From NCBI GenBank assembly GCA_937925515.1, contig CALALP010000071.1:1-63885 (forward strand): a stretch of DNA of 63,885 nt, given 5' to 3'. Positions within the stretch are counted from its first letter, which is position 1, and each line of letters opens with the position of its first letter. Origin of the DNA: an uncultured Lachnoanaerobaculum sp. (lineage in GTDB: Bacteria; Bacillota; Clostridia; Lachnospirales; Lachnospiraceae). Both the position numbers and the translations under genes were made by a program. A model generated the notes under the pieces. That model was given only the letters and a program-made list of their open reading frames with translations, was not told the origin of the DNA and did no database searches. Of the stretch, positions 18,765-28,091 are shown one piece after another.

Positions 18765-21002
18765 TTACAATCTTAATTTTGTACCTCTGGTACTTCTATG
18801 ACCTTGTTTTATTTTATCTACCTCAACATTTTTATCATTTACATGTATACTTTCAACCTCACATGTAAGATAAACTGCCTCAAGCTTTTCATCTATTCCT
18901 AATTTCATGGCTTTTTCGCCCTTTGTAAGCTTTTTATAAAAACTAATTTCAGCTATTGGATACCTAAGCACATATCCCTTATTAGACACCACTATTACAT
19001 CTGTATCTTCTTCATAGATAATGTTTAATGCAATTATTCTATCATCTTTTTCAAGTTTTGTGGAAACTACTGCTTTCTGATTTGTAATATATTCCTCTGA
19101 TTTTACTCTTTTTATAAAACCGAAATTTGTAGTAACTAAAATACTTCTACCAATCAAGTCCTCTCCTGCAAGTACGCAAATTATTTCTTCTTTGCTTGAG
19201 TCAATCTTACTCTTATTATCAATAGGTATTCCCTTATCTTTAAGTTTTAATGTGGGAATCTCGGAAATTTTAACTTGATGTAGTAGCCCTTTATCAGTGA
19301 AAATGCAGACTTTGTCATTGTTCATAAGCTTTAAAATGTACTTATACTCTGTTTCAATAGTTTCTAAATTTCTTTCATAAGTTACTAGGTCAATCACCTT
19401 TGAATAACCAAATCTATCCATGACAAAGATTACTTTCTCAGGTGCTACCTTTATTTCCTCAAAAACAGTTTCTTCGCAATCTTCTATTGCAGTAAGCCTT
19501 TTTGTTGCATATTCTTTTTTTATCTCTTCCAAATCCGAAATAATTATAATATCCATTTGCTTTTTTGAGCTAAGTATTTTCTCATATAGCTTTATGTTTT
19601 TAACTGTCTGCTTATTTTCTTTTAATAGTGCAGTTATCTCAAGTCCTATAAGTCTATATAAACGCATTTCCAAGATAGCTTGTGCTTGAATATCTGTAAA
19701 ATTAAGCTGTTTTGCTAAAGGCTCAAAGCTTTTATCCTTAAAATTAATTTTAGAAATGTCGCCCTTTGTAAGACAAAGTCTTGCATCATTTATATTTTTT
19801 GAACCTCTAAGAATTGCTATAATCAAATCAATTATATCATAAGCCCTTATAAGCCCCTCTTGAATTTCTTTCTTTTCAAGTTCTTTTGCAAGCAATGCAG
19901 TATATTTTTTTGTAGCATTTTCATATTGAAAATTTAAAAAGACCTCTAAAATACTTTTTAGATTCATAGTTTCAGGTCTTTTATTTACTATTGCAAGCAT
20001 ATTTACCCCGAAACTATCCTCAAGCTTTGTTTTTTTATAGAGCATATTTTTAATATATTCTATATCAGCATCTTTTCTTAACTCAAGTACAATTCTTGTT
20101 CCATTTTTATCAGATTGATTGGAAATGTCTACTACATCAGGTAATTTCTTACTTTCTACCAAATCTGCAATATCTTGTAAAAATTTATTTATCCCACTTC
20201 CAATCATGGTATATGGTATTTCAGAAATAATAAGCTTATCCTTGTCAGATTTCTTTCTACCAAGCTCAACTTCCACTTTTCCACGAAGTTTAAGCTTTCC
20301 CATTCCGGTAGTATAAATGTTTTCAAGCTCTGATTTATTTGCAATTATACCTCCGGTAGGAAAATCAGGTCCAGGTAAGATTTCAAGCATTTTTTCTATG
20401 CTTATATTTTTATCTTTTATATATTCAATACAAAGTTCACATACCTCTCCTAGATTATGTGTAGGAATTGAGGTTGACATTCCTACTGCAATTCCCTCTG
20501 CACCATTTATAAGTAAGTTTGGTACTCTTGCAGGCAACACCTCAGGTTCTTTTTCAGTTTCATCATAATTGGATATAAATTTTACTGTTTTATCTAAGTC
20601 CCTTAAATATACTTCCTCAGTAAACTTTTTAAGCCTTGCCTCAGTATAACGCATGGCGGCGGCACCGTCCCCCTCAATAGAGCCAAAATTACCATGGCCG
20701 TCTACTAGGGGCATAGCCTTTTTCCAAGCTTGGCTTAATACTACCAAAGTTTCATATATAGAAGAGTCCCCATGTGGATGATATTTACCCATAGTATCTC
20801 CAACTATTCTGGCACTCTTTCTATGAGGCTTATCAGAGTGAATTTTAAGCTCACTCATATCATATAATACTCTTCTTTGAACAGGTTTTAAACCGTCCCT
20901 TGCATCAGGTATAGCTCTCGATGTAATAACACTCATAGAATAATCCAAATAAGCTCTTTGCATTTCTTCAGAATATTCAGTAGTCAATATCTTTTCAGGC
21001 AT
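18765..21002 (-). CDS. parC: DNA topoisomerase IV subunit A
   Basis: This 745-residue type IIA topoisomerase subunit cuts and rejoins DNA through Tyr119 (AAMRYTEAR). The quinolone-resistance region reads HPHGDSSIYE, with Ser80 and Glu84 as in sensitive ParC. The C-terminal beta-pinwheel is present but the GyrA box typical of gyrase is not evident, so topoisomerase IV is preferred over gyrase A. It is 8 nt after parE. A dedicated gyrase pair is expected elsewhere in the chromosome. Confidence 0.87.
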   Translation of the reverse strand: MPEKILTTEYSEEMQRAYLDYSMSVITSRAIPDARDGLKPVQRRVLYDMSELKIHSDKPHRKSARIVGDTMGKYHPHGDSSIYETLVVLSQAWKKAMPLVDGHGNFGSIEGDGAAAMRYTEARLKKFTEEVYLRDLDKTVKFISNYDETEKEPEVLPARVPNLLINGAEGIAVGMSTSIPTHNLGEVCELCIEYIKDKNISIEKMLEILPGPDFPTGGIIANKSELENIYTTGMGKLKLRGKVEVELGRKKSDKDKLIISEIPYTMIGSGINKFLQDIADLVESKKLPDVVDISNQSDKNGTRIVLELRKDADIEYIKNMLYKKTKLEDSFGVNMLAIVNKRPETMNLKSILEVFLNFQYENATKKYTALLAKELEKKEIQEGLIRAYDIIDLIIAILRGSKNINDARLCLTKGDISKINFKDKSFEPLAKQLNFTDIQAQAILEMRLYRLIGLEITALLKENKQTVKNIKLYEKILSSKKQMDIIIISDLEEIKKEYATKRLTAIEDCEETVFEEIKVAPEKVIFVMDRFGYSKVIDLVTYERNLETIETEYKYILKLMNNDKVCIFTDKGLLHQVKISEIPTLKLKDKGIPIDNKSKIDSSKEEIICVLAGEDLIGRSILVTTNFGFIKRVKSEEYITNQKAVVSTKLEKDDRIIALNIIYEEDTDVIVVSNKGYVLRYPIAEISFYKKLTKGEKAMKLGIDEKLEAVYLTCEVESIHVNDKNVEVDKIKQGHRSTRGTKLRL

Positions 21003-21010
21003 AATTTCTC

Positions 21011-22924
21011 CTAACTGTCAATCTGTGCTTCATTTGCATGTTTATAAATAAAATCACGTCTAGGCGATACATTACTTCCCATAAGTAATTCCGTAACCTC
21101 ACTTGCAAGCCTTGCGTCCTCAATCTCAACTCTTTTTAATAATCTTTTTTCAGGGTCAAGTGTTGTTTCCCAAAGTTGGCTTGCGTCCATTTCTCCAAGT
21201 CCTTTATATCTTTGCAATGTAAAATTATTACCATGCTTTTTCCTATACTTTTCAAGGGCATTATCATCATAAAGATACTCTCCCTCTCCCCTTTTTGGTA
21301 TAGCCTTATATAAAGGTGGCATTGCTATATATACATAGCCGTCATGAATTAAATCAGGCATAAATCTATATAAAAATGTAAGTAATAAAGTATCAATATG
21401 ACTTCCGTCAACATCGGCATCAGTCATAAGCACAATTTTATGATACCTTAATTTACTTATATCAAAGTCATTTCCATATCCCTCTGAAAAACCACAGCCA
21501 AAAGCATTTATCATAGTTTTAATTTCAGCATTTGATAAAACCTTATCAATAGACGCCTTTTCAACATTTAAAATTTTCCCTCTAATAGGTAAAATAGCTT
21601 GAAATTGTCTATTTCTTGCAGTCTTTGCAGAGCCTCCGGCAGAATCCCCCTCAACTATAAAAATTTCACATTTCTTAGGGTCTTTTGACTCACAATTTGC
21701 CAACTTCCCATTTGAATCAAACGAAAACTTTGATTTTGAAAGCATATTGCTTTTTGCTTTTTCCTCTGCTTTTCTTATCTTTGCTGATTTCTCTGCACAA
21801 GAAATAATTCCCTTTAAAACCTCTAAATTTCTATCGAGATACCTTGTAAGCTCCTCCCCTGTTATTGTAGAAGTGGCTTTTGAGGCATCAGCACTTGCAA
21901 GCTTTGTCTTTGTCTGCCCCTCAAATATAGGGTCAGGGTGTTTTATTGCAATGATAGCCGTCATTCCGTTTCTTGTATCAGAACCTGTAAAATTACTATC
22001 TTTTTCCTTTAAAACTCCAAGCTCTCTTGCATAAGAATTAATCATCTGCGTAAATCTTGCCTTAAAACCTGCAATATGAGTTCCTCCCTCTTGAGTAAAA
22101 ATATTATTACAAAAACCAAGTATATTTTCCTCAAAAGTGTCTACAAATTGAAGTGCAATCTCAACCTCTATTCCCTCACTCTTTCCCTTTACATATATCG
22201 GAGAATGTATGGTTGTTTTTTGCTTATTAAGTTCCTTTACATAAGCTATAATGCCGTCAGGCTCATGAAAAACTACCTGTTCCTCCTCGCCCTCTCTCTT
22301 ATTTTCATAATGTAATGTAAGTTCAGGGTTTAAATATGCAGTTTCATGTAACCTTGATTTAAGCCATTCCTCTTTAAATCTAGTCTGTTCAAAAATCTCA
22401 TCATCAGGAGTAAAATTAATTAAAGTTCCTGTAAGTTTAGTTTTTCCTATTACAGGAAGTAAGCCGTCTATTAACTCTGTATCAGGTATTCCTTTTTTAT
22501 AACTGTCTTGATAAATAAGGCCATTTCTATAAATTTTTATATCTAATCTTTTTGATAATGCATTTACAACTGATGAACCCACTCCATGTAAGCCACCACT
22601 TGTTTTGTAAGCCTCATTATCAAACTTTCCCCCTGCATGCAAGGTAGATAGTACTATTCTTTCAGCTGCTACTCCTTTTTTGTGCATTTCAGTTGGAATA
22701 CCTCTGCCGTCATCTCTTATTGTACAAGAACCGTCTTTTTCAAGTGTTACCCAAATATTTTTACAAAAACCTGCCAGATGTTCATCAACAGAATTGTCTA
22801 CTATTTCATATATTAAATGATTAAGCCCCTTTGTGCCGACTCCACCTATATACATTCCCGGTCTTTTTCTAACTGCCTCAAGCCCCTCCAAAACTGTAAT
22901 GCTGTCTGCATCATACTTTTTCAT
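21011..22924 (-). CDS. parE: DNA topoisomerase IV subunit B
   Basis: This 637-residue ATPase subunit powers strand passage with ParC. It carries the GHKL motifs EIVDNSVDEH, DDGRGIP and GLHGVG, then the TOPRIM motifs EGDSAGG and DADVDGSHI. PIRGKILNVEKA is the usual linker. The C terminus ends at a typical length, without the long insertion seen in some GyrB proteins. The start has a GGAGG site. The gene directly precedes parC. Confidence 0.88.
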   Translation of the reverse strand: MKKYDADSITVLEGLEAVRKRPGMYIGGVGTKGLNHLIYEIVDNSVDEHLAGFCKNIWVTLEKDGSCTIRDDGRGIPTEMHKKGVAAERIVLSTLHAGGKFDNEAYKTSGGLHGVGSSVVNALSKRLDIKIYRNGLIYQDSYKKGIPDTELIDGLLPVIGKTKLTGTLINFTPDDEIFEQTRFKEEWLKSRLHETAYLNPELTLHYENKREGEEEQVVFHEPDGIIAYVKELNKQKTTIHSPIYVKGKSEGIEVEIALQFVDTFEENILGFCNNIFTQEGGTHIAGFKARFTQMINSYARELGVLKEKDSNFTGSDTRNGMTAIIAIKHPDPIFEGQTKTKLASADASKATSTITGEELTRYLDRNLEVLKGIISCAEKSAKIRKAEEKAKSNMLSKSKFSFDSNGKLANCESKDPKKCEIFIVEGDSAGGSAKTARNRQFQAILPIRGKILNVEKASIDKVLSNAEIKTMINAFGCGFSEGYGNDFDISKLRYHKIVLMTDADVDGSHIDTLLLTFLYRFMPDLIHDGYVYIAMPPLYKAIPKRGEGEYLYDDNALEKYRKKHGNNFTLQRYKGLGEMDASQLWETTLDPEKRLLKRVEIEDARLASEVTELLMGSNVSPRRDFIYKHANEAQIDS

Positions 22925-22986
22925 AGTGCCTCCACAATACTAATCTCAAGTCTGCTAAAGTATAGCACACTTTCTAAGATAAATCA

Positions 22987-23022
22987 CGAAAAAAAAGATG
23001 TCCTTGTGGAACATCTTTTTTT
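22987..23022 (-). terminator. Rho-independent terminator after nhaC
   Basis: An A-rich/T-rich hairpin (AGATGTTCC pairing with GGACATCT on the minus strand) ends in a run of T residues, between the nhaC-type gene and parE. Confidence 0.85.
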
Positions 23023-23066
23023 AAGTAGCTAAAAAGTAGATTTTAGATTTATTTTGCTTTCTAAAT

Positions 23067-24479
23067 CTATTTTCCCTTACCTACCTTAGTAATTCCTATT
23101 CCTGTTGCTGCCCATATAAGTGCAAAAATCATTCCTGAATAATTTAAAATAGCAAAAGGTAGATATTGCATTGTAGGCACACCTAATGTAGTAGCCATAT
23201 ATGCACCTGCTGCTGTCCATGGAATTAAACATTCTACACAAGTTACAGAGTCCTCTAAAGTTCTTGACAAAACCTTAGGATGAATACCTTTTTCTATATA
23301 TGCCTTACGAAATGCCTCTCCGGGCATAAGTATTGATACCTGACCATTACTTGTAACCCCTGTAATAACAAGACAAGTTAGTATTGTAGAGGCAACAAGT
23401 TGGAAAGTTGTATTTATCTTTTTTAGTAATTCTGCTATCAATACATCTAAAGAACCTGTAACTGTCATAGTTCCTGCAAAAGATATAGCACAAACTGCAA
23501 TTAATAATGTATTCATCATTGCCATCATACCACCTCTATGAAGTAGGCGAATTAACTCTTTTGGAACTGTTGCCTCATCAAAACCTACCATAGAAACATT
23601 AAAACCGTTTAAGGTTGAGCCTACTATATCTTGTAAATTTACTTTTTGAAAAATAGCCGCATTAATAAGTGCAACAACTGCCGCAACAAGCATTACAGGA
23701 ATAGTTGGTTTCTTTGCCATAGAACCTATAAGTACTATCAATAGAGGAATAATTAGTAAGAAGTTAAAAGAAAACATACTTTCAAGTTGAGAAGTTAATG
23801 TTTTAACCATTTCAGGCACATCTGCTGCCCCACTTCCAACTTGACCAATAGCAAAGTAAAATATTACTGCTAAAATAGCTGATGCTCCTGTTGTCCAAAG
23901 TTGATTATATACATGTTCGTATAAATCTACACCACATACTGCTGAAGCTAAATTGGTAGTATCTGAAAGAGGCGAAAGTTTATCTCCAAAGTATGCACCT
24001 GAAACCACAGCCCCTGCCACTAAGGCAAGATTTGCATTCATACCTATTGCAACTCCCATAAATGCAACACCTATCGTTCCTGCTGACCCCCAAGAAGTAC
24101 CTGTAAGTATGGAAACTACTGCTGAAACAATAAAAGCTGTAAGTGCAAGATATTTAGGGCTGATAAGTTTTAAGCCATAGAAAATCAACATTGGAATAGT
24201 ACCACCTGCCATCCATGCACCTATCATAAGACCCACAATAACTAAAATTAATAAAGCTCCCCATACTTTTGAAATCTTTGTTGAAATCTCATTCATTATA
24301 TCATCATATGAATATCCAAGATATATTGCCTCAATACCTGATAAAACAGTTGCCAACAAAATCAGTGGTTCTGCCGGTAAACCTAACTTTCCAACTCCTA
24401 TGCCCAAGATTATAAGCATAAATAAAATAGGTAATAATGCTTGAATAAATGTCGGTTTTTTCTTTATTTTTTCTTTCAT
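23067..24479 (-). CDS. nhaC: NhaC-family Na+/H+ antiporter
   Basis: This 470-residue polytopic membrane protein has about 11-12 hydrophobic segments. It has the NhaC-type GTSWGSAGTIG region, the SGAYFGDKLSPLSDTTNLA motif and a C-terminal PWTAAGAYMA segment. It probably exchanges Na+ for H+, though some relatives exchange organic substrates. It lies 41 nt after the PatB-type lyase gene, suggesting a shared transcript; the reason for that pairing is unclear. A terminator follows. Confidence 0.88.
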   Translation of the reverse strand: MKEKIKKKPTFIQALLPILFMLIILGIGVGKLGLPAEPLILLATVLSGIEAIYLGYSYDDIMNEISTKISKVWGALLILVIVGLMIGAWMAGGTIPMLIFYGLKLISPKYLALTAFIVSAVVSILTGTSWGSAGTIGVAFMGVAIGMNANLALVAGAVVSGAYFGDKLSPLSDTTNLASAVCGVDLYEHVYNQLWTTGASAILAVIFYFAIGQVGSGAADVPEMVKTLTSQLESMFSFNFLLIIPLLIVLIGSMAKKPTIPVMLVAAVVALINAAIFQKVNLQDIVGSTLNGFNVSMVGFDEATVPKELIRLLHRGGMMAMMNTLLIAVCAISFAGTMTVTGSLDVLIAELLKKINTTFQLVASTILTCLVITGVTSNGQVSILMPGEAFRKAYIEKGIHPKVLSRTLEDSVTCVECLIPWTAAGAYMATTLGVPTMQYLPFAILNYSGMIFALIWAATGIGITKVGKGK

Positions 24480-24520
24480 AACTCACACCTAATACTTTTG
24501 TATTTTCCTTTCCTATATTT

Positions 24521-25675
24521 TTAATTACAAATTGCTTTTTTAAAACGTTCAAATGCTTTTTCAAGTAGTTTTCTAGGAGTGGCAACATTAATCCTAACAA
24601 AGCCCTCCCCCTCTTTACCAAACCCACTACCAAGTGAAAATGCAACATTTGCCTTATTTATCATCAAATCATACATTTGTTCTTCACTCATTCCGGTCTT
24701 TCTATAATCAACCCACAGAGTATATGTCCCCTCAGGTTTAATTACCTCAAAGCCTTTTAACTCATTACTAAAGAAATTTTTTGCAAACTCAATATTTCCC
24801 AAAATCTCCTTTTTAGCTAATTCCAGCCATTCATCGCCATATCTATATGCCGCCTCTACTGCCGGTATGCAAAAATAACTTGGATTATGTATTCCTGATT
24901 GTCTTAATATGTTTATAAATAAATTTCTTAATTCAACATTTTTAAAAATTATATTACTTGCCTCAAGCCCTGCAATATTAAATGTTTTTGCAGGAGAAGT
25001 TCCAATTACCATTTTGTCATAATCATTTAAAAATGAACCAAAACTTACAAACTTCTTATCCCATACAAAATCTGCATGAATTTCATCTGAAAAAATTAAA
25101 ACCTCATACTTTTTACATAAAGCTACAATCCTATCTATCTCATCTCTATCCCAAACTCTACCTATTGGATTATGTGGAGATACCATAATCAACATTTTTA
25201 CACCTGATGAAAGTTTCTTTTCAAAGTCCCTAAAATCAATTTCGTAATGTCCATTACTATAATTAAGAGTGCTTGTTACCAAATCTCTATTATTTTCTCT
25301 AATTGCCTTTAATATAGAACCGTATAAAGGTGTAAATACTATAATTTTATCATCTACACAAGTCATATTTTGTATACATAAAGAGATAGCTTGAATAACT
25401 CTCGGACAAAAAACAATCCACTCCTTTTTAAGTTCCCAATGATATTTTTCTGTTATCCACTTATGTGATAGGTCTATATAGTTTTTGCTTACATTGGTAT
25501 AACCATATATACCATGTACTGCCGCATTTAAAACTGCCTGTTGTATCTCGGGTGCAACCACAAAGTCCATATCTGCTACTGTAAGAGAAATAATATCAGG
25601 AATACCTACCTTTTCAATTAGTTCGTCCCACTTGGCACAATTTGTATTAGTTCGATTTACAATATTTTTAAACAT
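24521..25675 (-). CDS. PatB/MalY-type cystathionine beta-lyase or aminotransferase (copy 2)
   Basis: This 384-residue paralogue of the enzyme at 13673 has the PLP lysine in SPAKTFNIAGL, plus VSPHNPIGR and an N-terminal LTVADMDFV. It is a second C-S lyase candidate in one window. It is transcribed with the NhaC-type antiporter gene and has a long AT-rich spacer upstream. The start follows an AAAGGGGG site. Confidence 0.87.
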   Translation of the reverse strand: MFKNIVNRTNTNCAKWDELIEKVGIPDIISLTVADMDFVVAPEIQQAVLNAAVHGIYGYTNVSKNYIDLSHKWITEKYHWELKKEWIVFCPRVIQAISLCIQNMTCVDDKIIVFTPLYGSILKAIRENNRDLVTSTLNYSNGHYEIDFRDFEKKLSSGVKMLIMVSPHNPIGRVWDRDEIDRIVALCKKYEVLIFSDEIHADFVWDKKFVSFGSFLNDYDKMVIGTSPAKTFNIAGLEASNIIFKNVELRNLFINILRQSGIHNPSYFCIPAVEAAYRYGDEWLELAKKEILGNIEFAKNFFSNELKGFEVIKPEGTYTLWVDYRKTGMSEEQMYDLMINKANVAFSLGSGFGKEGEGFVRINVATPRKLLEKAFERFKKAICN

Positions 25676-26287
25676 AAGCCCCCTTTCGTTTAATTATAAA
25701 TCACATTTTTTGATACTTTTGTGTCTTTTTCACATATTCATAATTTATCACAATAAAACTTATTAGTCAACAATATATACTAGTTATTTATTATATTATA
25801 AATATATAATTCAGTTGTTTTAATATGCAAAATGACTGTTTAGTTATATTGTTCTAATATAAAATCATCAGATATTTCTATTTCACTGCCTTTACCTTAA
25901 ACTGTTACTTTTTACTTTCCAATTATATAATATGTAATTTCACACAATCTATTATTTAACTACTCACATTGTTTTGCTCTAAGTCTTTCTATCCACATTA
26001 TAAAAATATATAAACTAATGACTTCAATATACAAAATAACAATTTAATTATGATTTTTATCATAAATAGTATGATATTTTCAAAAATGTCATTATAGAAT
26101 AATTTTCTAATAAAATTTCGATTTTATTTAAGTACAAAAATTAATGTTAGATTAATCTGATAACAATTTCACTTAATCTAACTGACATATTTTGTTAATA
26201 ACTCAATCTTGAAATTATTTATATAGAGATACATTTATAATTAAATACTGTGCACAGGTTTTATCATGATATATATATGTTTTTTAG
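25676..26287 (+). other. AT-rich intergenic spacer
   Basis: About 610 bases without a supported gene; the strand given is arbitrary. It should hold the minus-strand promoter of the PatB-type gene near its left end. Two segments (about 25795-25847 and 25997-26051) resemble each other and look like a diverged duplication. A perfect 10-bp inverted repeat (GTTAGATTAA/TTAATCTAAC) lies at 26146-26155 and 26173-26182. All frames are closed by many stops. Confidence 0.6.
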
Positions 26288-26389
26288 GAATTTTCAATAT
26301 ACGTTCAAATTAATGAACTATATTCTTTGGTAGTTTTTGTCTGCTCATCAATAACTAGGAGAATAGTTAATCTAAATAAGACTAATGAA

Positions 26390-26521
26390 CCTAGCAAACC
26401 TAACGAATCTAAACCTAGTGAGCCTAGCACTCCTAATGAGTCTAAACCTAGCGAGCCTAGCATTCCTAATGAATCTAAGCCTAGTGAACCTAGCAAACCT
26501 AATGAGTCTAAGCCTAGTGAG
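26390..26521 (+). repeat. four tandem 33-bp repeats encoding PSxPNESKPSE
   Basis: Four exact-length 33-bp units (26390-26422, 26423-26455, 26456-26488, 26489-26521), about 85-95% alike, encode an 11-residue Pro-rich spacer. Such spacers usually hold a domain away from the cell membrane or wall. Confidence 0.9.
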
Positions 26522-26884
26522 CCTGAAACTAATGTAAGTAAACTAGCAGACGGAGTTTGGTATGGTACAGGTACTTGGAGTCGCTACTACATACAAAAAG
26601 GTCCTGATATTGTTAAAGTTACAGTAGAAAATAACAAGATAAAGAATATTGAATCTGTGGTGTACACTGATGACACTGTTAAAGTATTTAAAAAAGGCCT
26701 AAATATTTTTAACAGTTTAATTAACCTTGATGATGCAGACAAAATCTCAAAACAGCTTGAGAATAAATCAGGAGAGGCCTATGATGCAGTTAGCCATGCT
26801 ACTGAAACAGCTAAGGGTCATACAAAGCTAAAACTACATCTAAATACAGGTGAAACCAAGACAATAGATTTTAATGAAATTGTT

Positions 26885-26926
26885 TTAAAATTAAAAGGGG
26901 GGCTACCAAAACTTGGTAACCCCTCT
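26885..26926 (-). terminator. Rho-independent terminator of the 26936 gene
   Basis: A GGGG...TACCAA/TTGGTA...CCCC stem with one mismatch is followed on the minus strand by TTTTAATTTT. It lies 9 nt after the stop of the minus-strand gene and inside the extended frame of the convergent broken gene. Confidence 0.85.
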
Positions 26927-26935
26927 TGCTATTAC

Positions 26936-27340
26936 TTACCCCTTAACTATTCTAAGTCTTACGGCTTTACCCTCATTTAACTCTACATTTACATAGAGCT
27001 TACCACTCATCTTTGTCTTCATTCCTCCGATTGACTCATCATCTATAAAAACCTCATATACAGTATCTTCTAAAAGTCCAAGTGTTATTTGTGCGTCTTC
27101 ATTTCCCTCTACAGTAAATGAAACCTCATCAAAATTCATATCAAAATCAGTAATAGTTGTTCCGGGATTTGATTCAAATACAAAAGCTGAATTTTTTTCA
27201 AGCTTTGTAATCTCCTTGAAAGATTTAATATAATATAAATCCCCCTTAAACGGAAAATCCACTACCTTTGTTTTAGTATCTAATTTATAATTTCCAAATG
27301 CCAACTTATTGTCTGATTGTACACGAATTAATTCTGCCAT
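26936..27340 (-). CDS. small conserved Lachnospiraceae protein of unknown function
   Basis: This 134-residue, beta-rich protein has no signal peptide or membrane segment. It has the segments SFKEITKLEKNSAFVFES, PGTTI and a C-terminal Gly-Lys-rich strand (MSGKLYVNVEL). Similar proteins occur widely in Lachnospiraceae and are sometimes labelled endosialidase. I see no catalytic motif that supports that label. The start has a GGGAG site and the gene ends in its own terminator. It lies 46 nt after the L,D-transpeptidase gene, so co-expression is likely. Confidence 0.75.
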   Translation of the reverse strand: MAELIRVQSDNKLAFGNYKLDTKTKVVDFPFKGDLYYIKSFKEITKLEKNSAFVFESNPGTTITDFDMNFDEVSFTVEGNEDAQITLGLLEDTVYEVFIDDESIGGMKTKMSGKLYVNVELNEGKAVRLRIVKG

Positions 27341-27386
27341 TTTTTCTCCCTCTGCAACACATCAATATTTAAAATAAGTGAATCAA

Positions 27387-28091
27387 TTAATACATGGTAA
27401 GTTTATCAACATTTTCCAATATAACTATCTTAGTCTTTGAGTCAACCGAATTAACAAGTTTAATCATATATTCTTCAGGTATTCTAATGCAACCTGCTGA
27501 ATAAGTATCTGTTAAATCTTTTGTACAATGTATAAACACTGCTGAACCTTTATTAGGAACTGCATCAATATTATAATCAAGTGAAATAGCATAATTATAA
27601 TAAGGTGCTGCTCCTAGCATATCCTCTGCTGAATTCCAATTCTTAGCAGTGGTGTTTGTATTTACCAGCTTATTGTAGTAAGGGCTATTTGAATCATCTA
27701 CCCAATAATCTCCCTCTACAATTTTATGATAATCAAGTTTACTTCCGGGGTTATCTTTTAGTCCAAAACTTATTGTAGGCGAAAATACTCCCTCAGGAGT
27801 TTTCTTATCTCCTTCAACCTTTGAGGTGGAAATGCCGTTCATTCCACACACGCCACCTACCTGCCAGTTTCTATACCAATTTCCATTTGAATCTTTTAAA
27901 TAATCATTGACTGTAACCTTATTTTTATTAGACTTATGCCCACATATAAGTACAATGTGTTCAGCCTCTTTGGATACTTTAAGTTTAGTTACCGGAAGTT
28001 CTGCTGCAAATGTATTTACAGGTATAAATGCTGTAAGACTTGCAACTGTAACTGCCATAGCTAAAAACTTTTTAAACAAGTTCAGTTTCAT
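27387..28091 (-). CDS. secreted L,D-transpeptidase (YkuD domain)
   Basis: This 234-residue exported protein has a signal peptide (LFKKFLAMAVTVASL to about residue 29, cut after NTFAA). The YkuD catalytic region reads VFIHC...SAGCIRIP, with catalytic Cys201 and a His about 16 residues before. Such enzymes cross-link peptidoglycan 3-3 or attach proteins to it. The start at 28091 was chosen because AAGGAG precedes it and it begins the signal peptide. It overlaps the clpC 3' end by about 20 nt. Confidence 0.87.
   Translation of the reverse strand: MKLNLFKKFLAMAVTVASLTAFIPVNTFAAELPVTKLKVSKEAEHIVLICGHKSNKNKVTVNDYLKDSNGNWYRNWQVGGVCGMNGISTSKVEGDKKTPEGVFSPTISFGLKDNPGSKLDYHKIVEGDYWVDDSNSPYYNKLVNTNTTAKNWNSAEDMLGAAPYYNYAISLDYNIDAVPNKGSAVFIHCTKDLTDTYSAGCIRIPEEYMIKLVNSVDSKTKIVILENVDKLTMY

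Larger units (their letters stand above)
26288..26980 (+). pseudogene. broken FMN-binding domain protein
   Basis: The frame contains a Pro/Glu/Ser-rich spacer, then an FMN-binding (RnfG/NqrC C-like) domain: DGVWYGTGT, a KVTVENNKIKNIES strand, and DAVSHAT at the flavinylation site, where the usual Gly is His. There is no signal peptide or lipobox, no ATG and no ribosome binding site; the only possible start is a TTG at 26327. At the 3' end the frame runs through the terminator of the convergent gene and 45 nt into that gene antisense. Both ends therefore look lost. Family members receive FMN covalently from ApbE; an apbE gene is at 53430. Confidence 0.65.

Noticed and set aside
18765..22924. 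DNA gyrase A/B instead of topoisomerase IV
   Set aside because: Gene lengths, the Ser80/Glu84 spacing and the lack of an evident GyrA box favour ParC/ParE; a gyrase assignment is not fully excluded.
26305..26496. Leu/Gly-rich minus-strand frame over the 33-bp repeats
   Set aside because: It is the antisense of the Pro/Ser/Glu repeat; a 33-bp period keeps every frame open. No start signal or domain is present.
26936..27340. Endosialidase activity
   Set aside because: Similar proteins may carry this label, but 134 residues without visible catalytic motifs do not support it.
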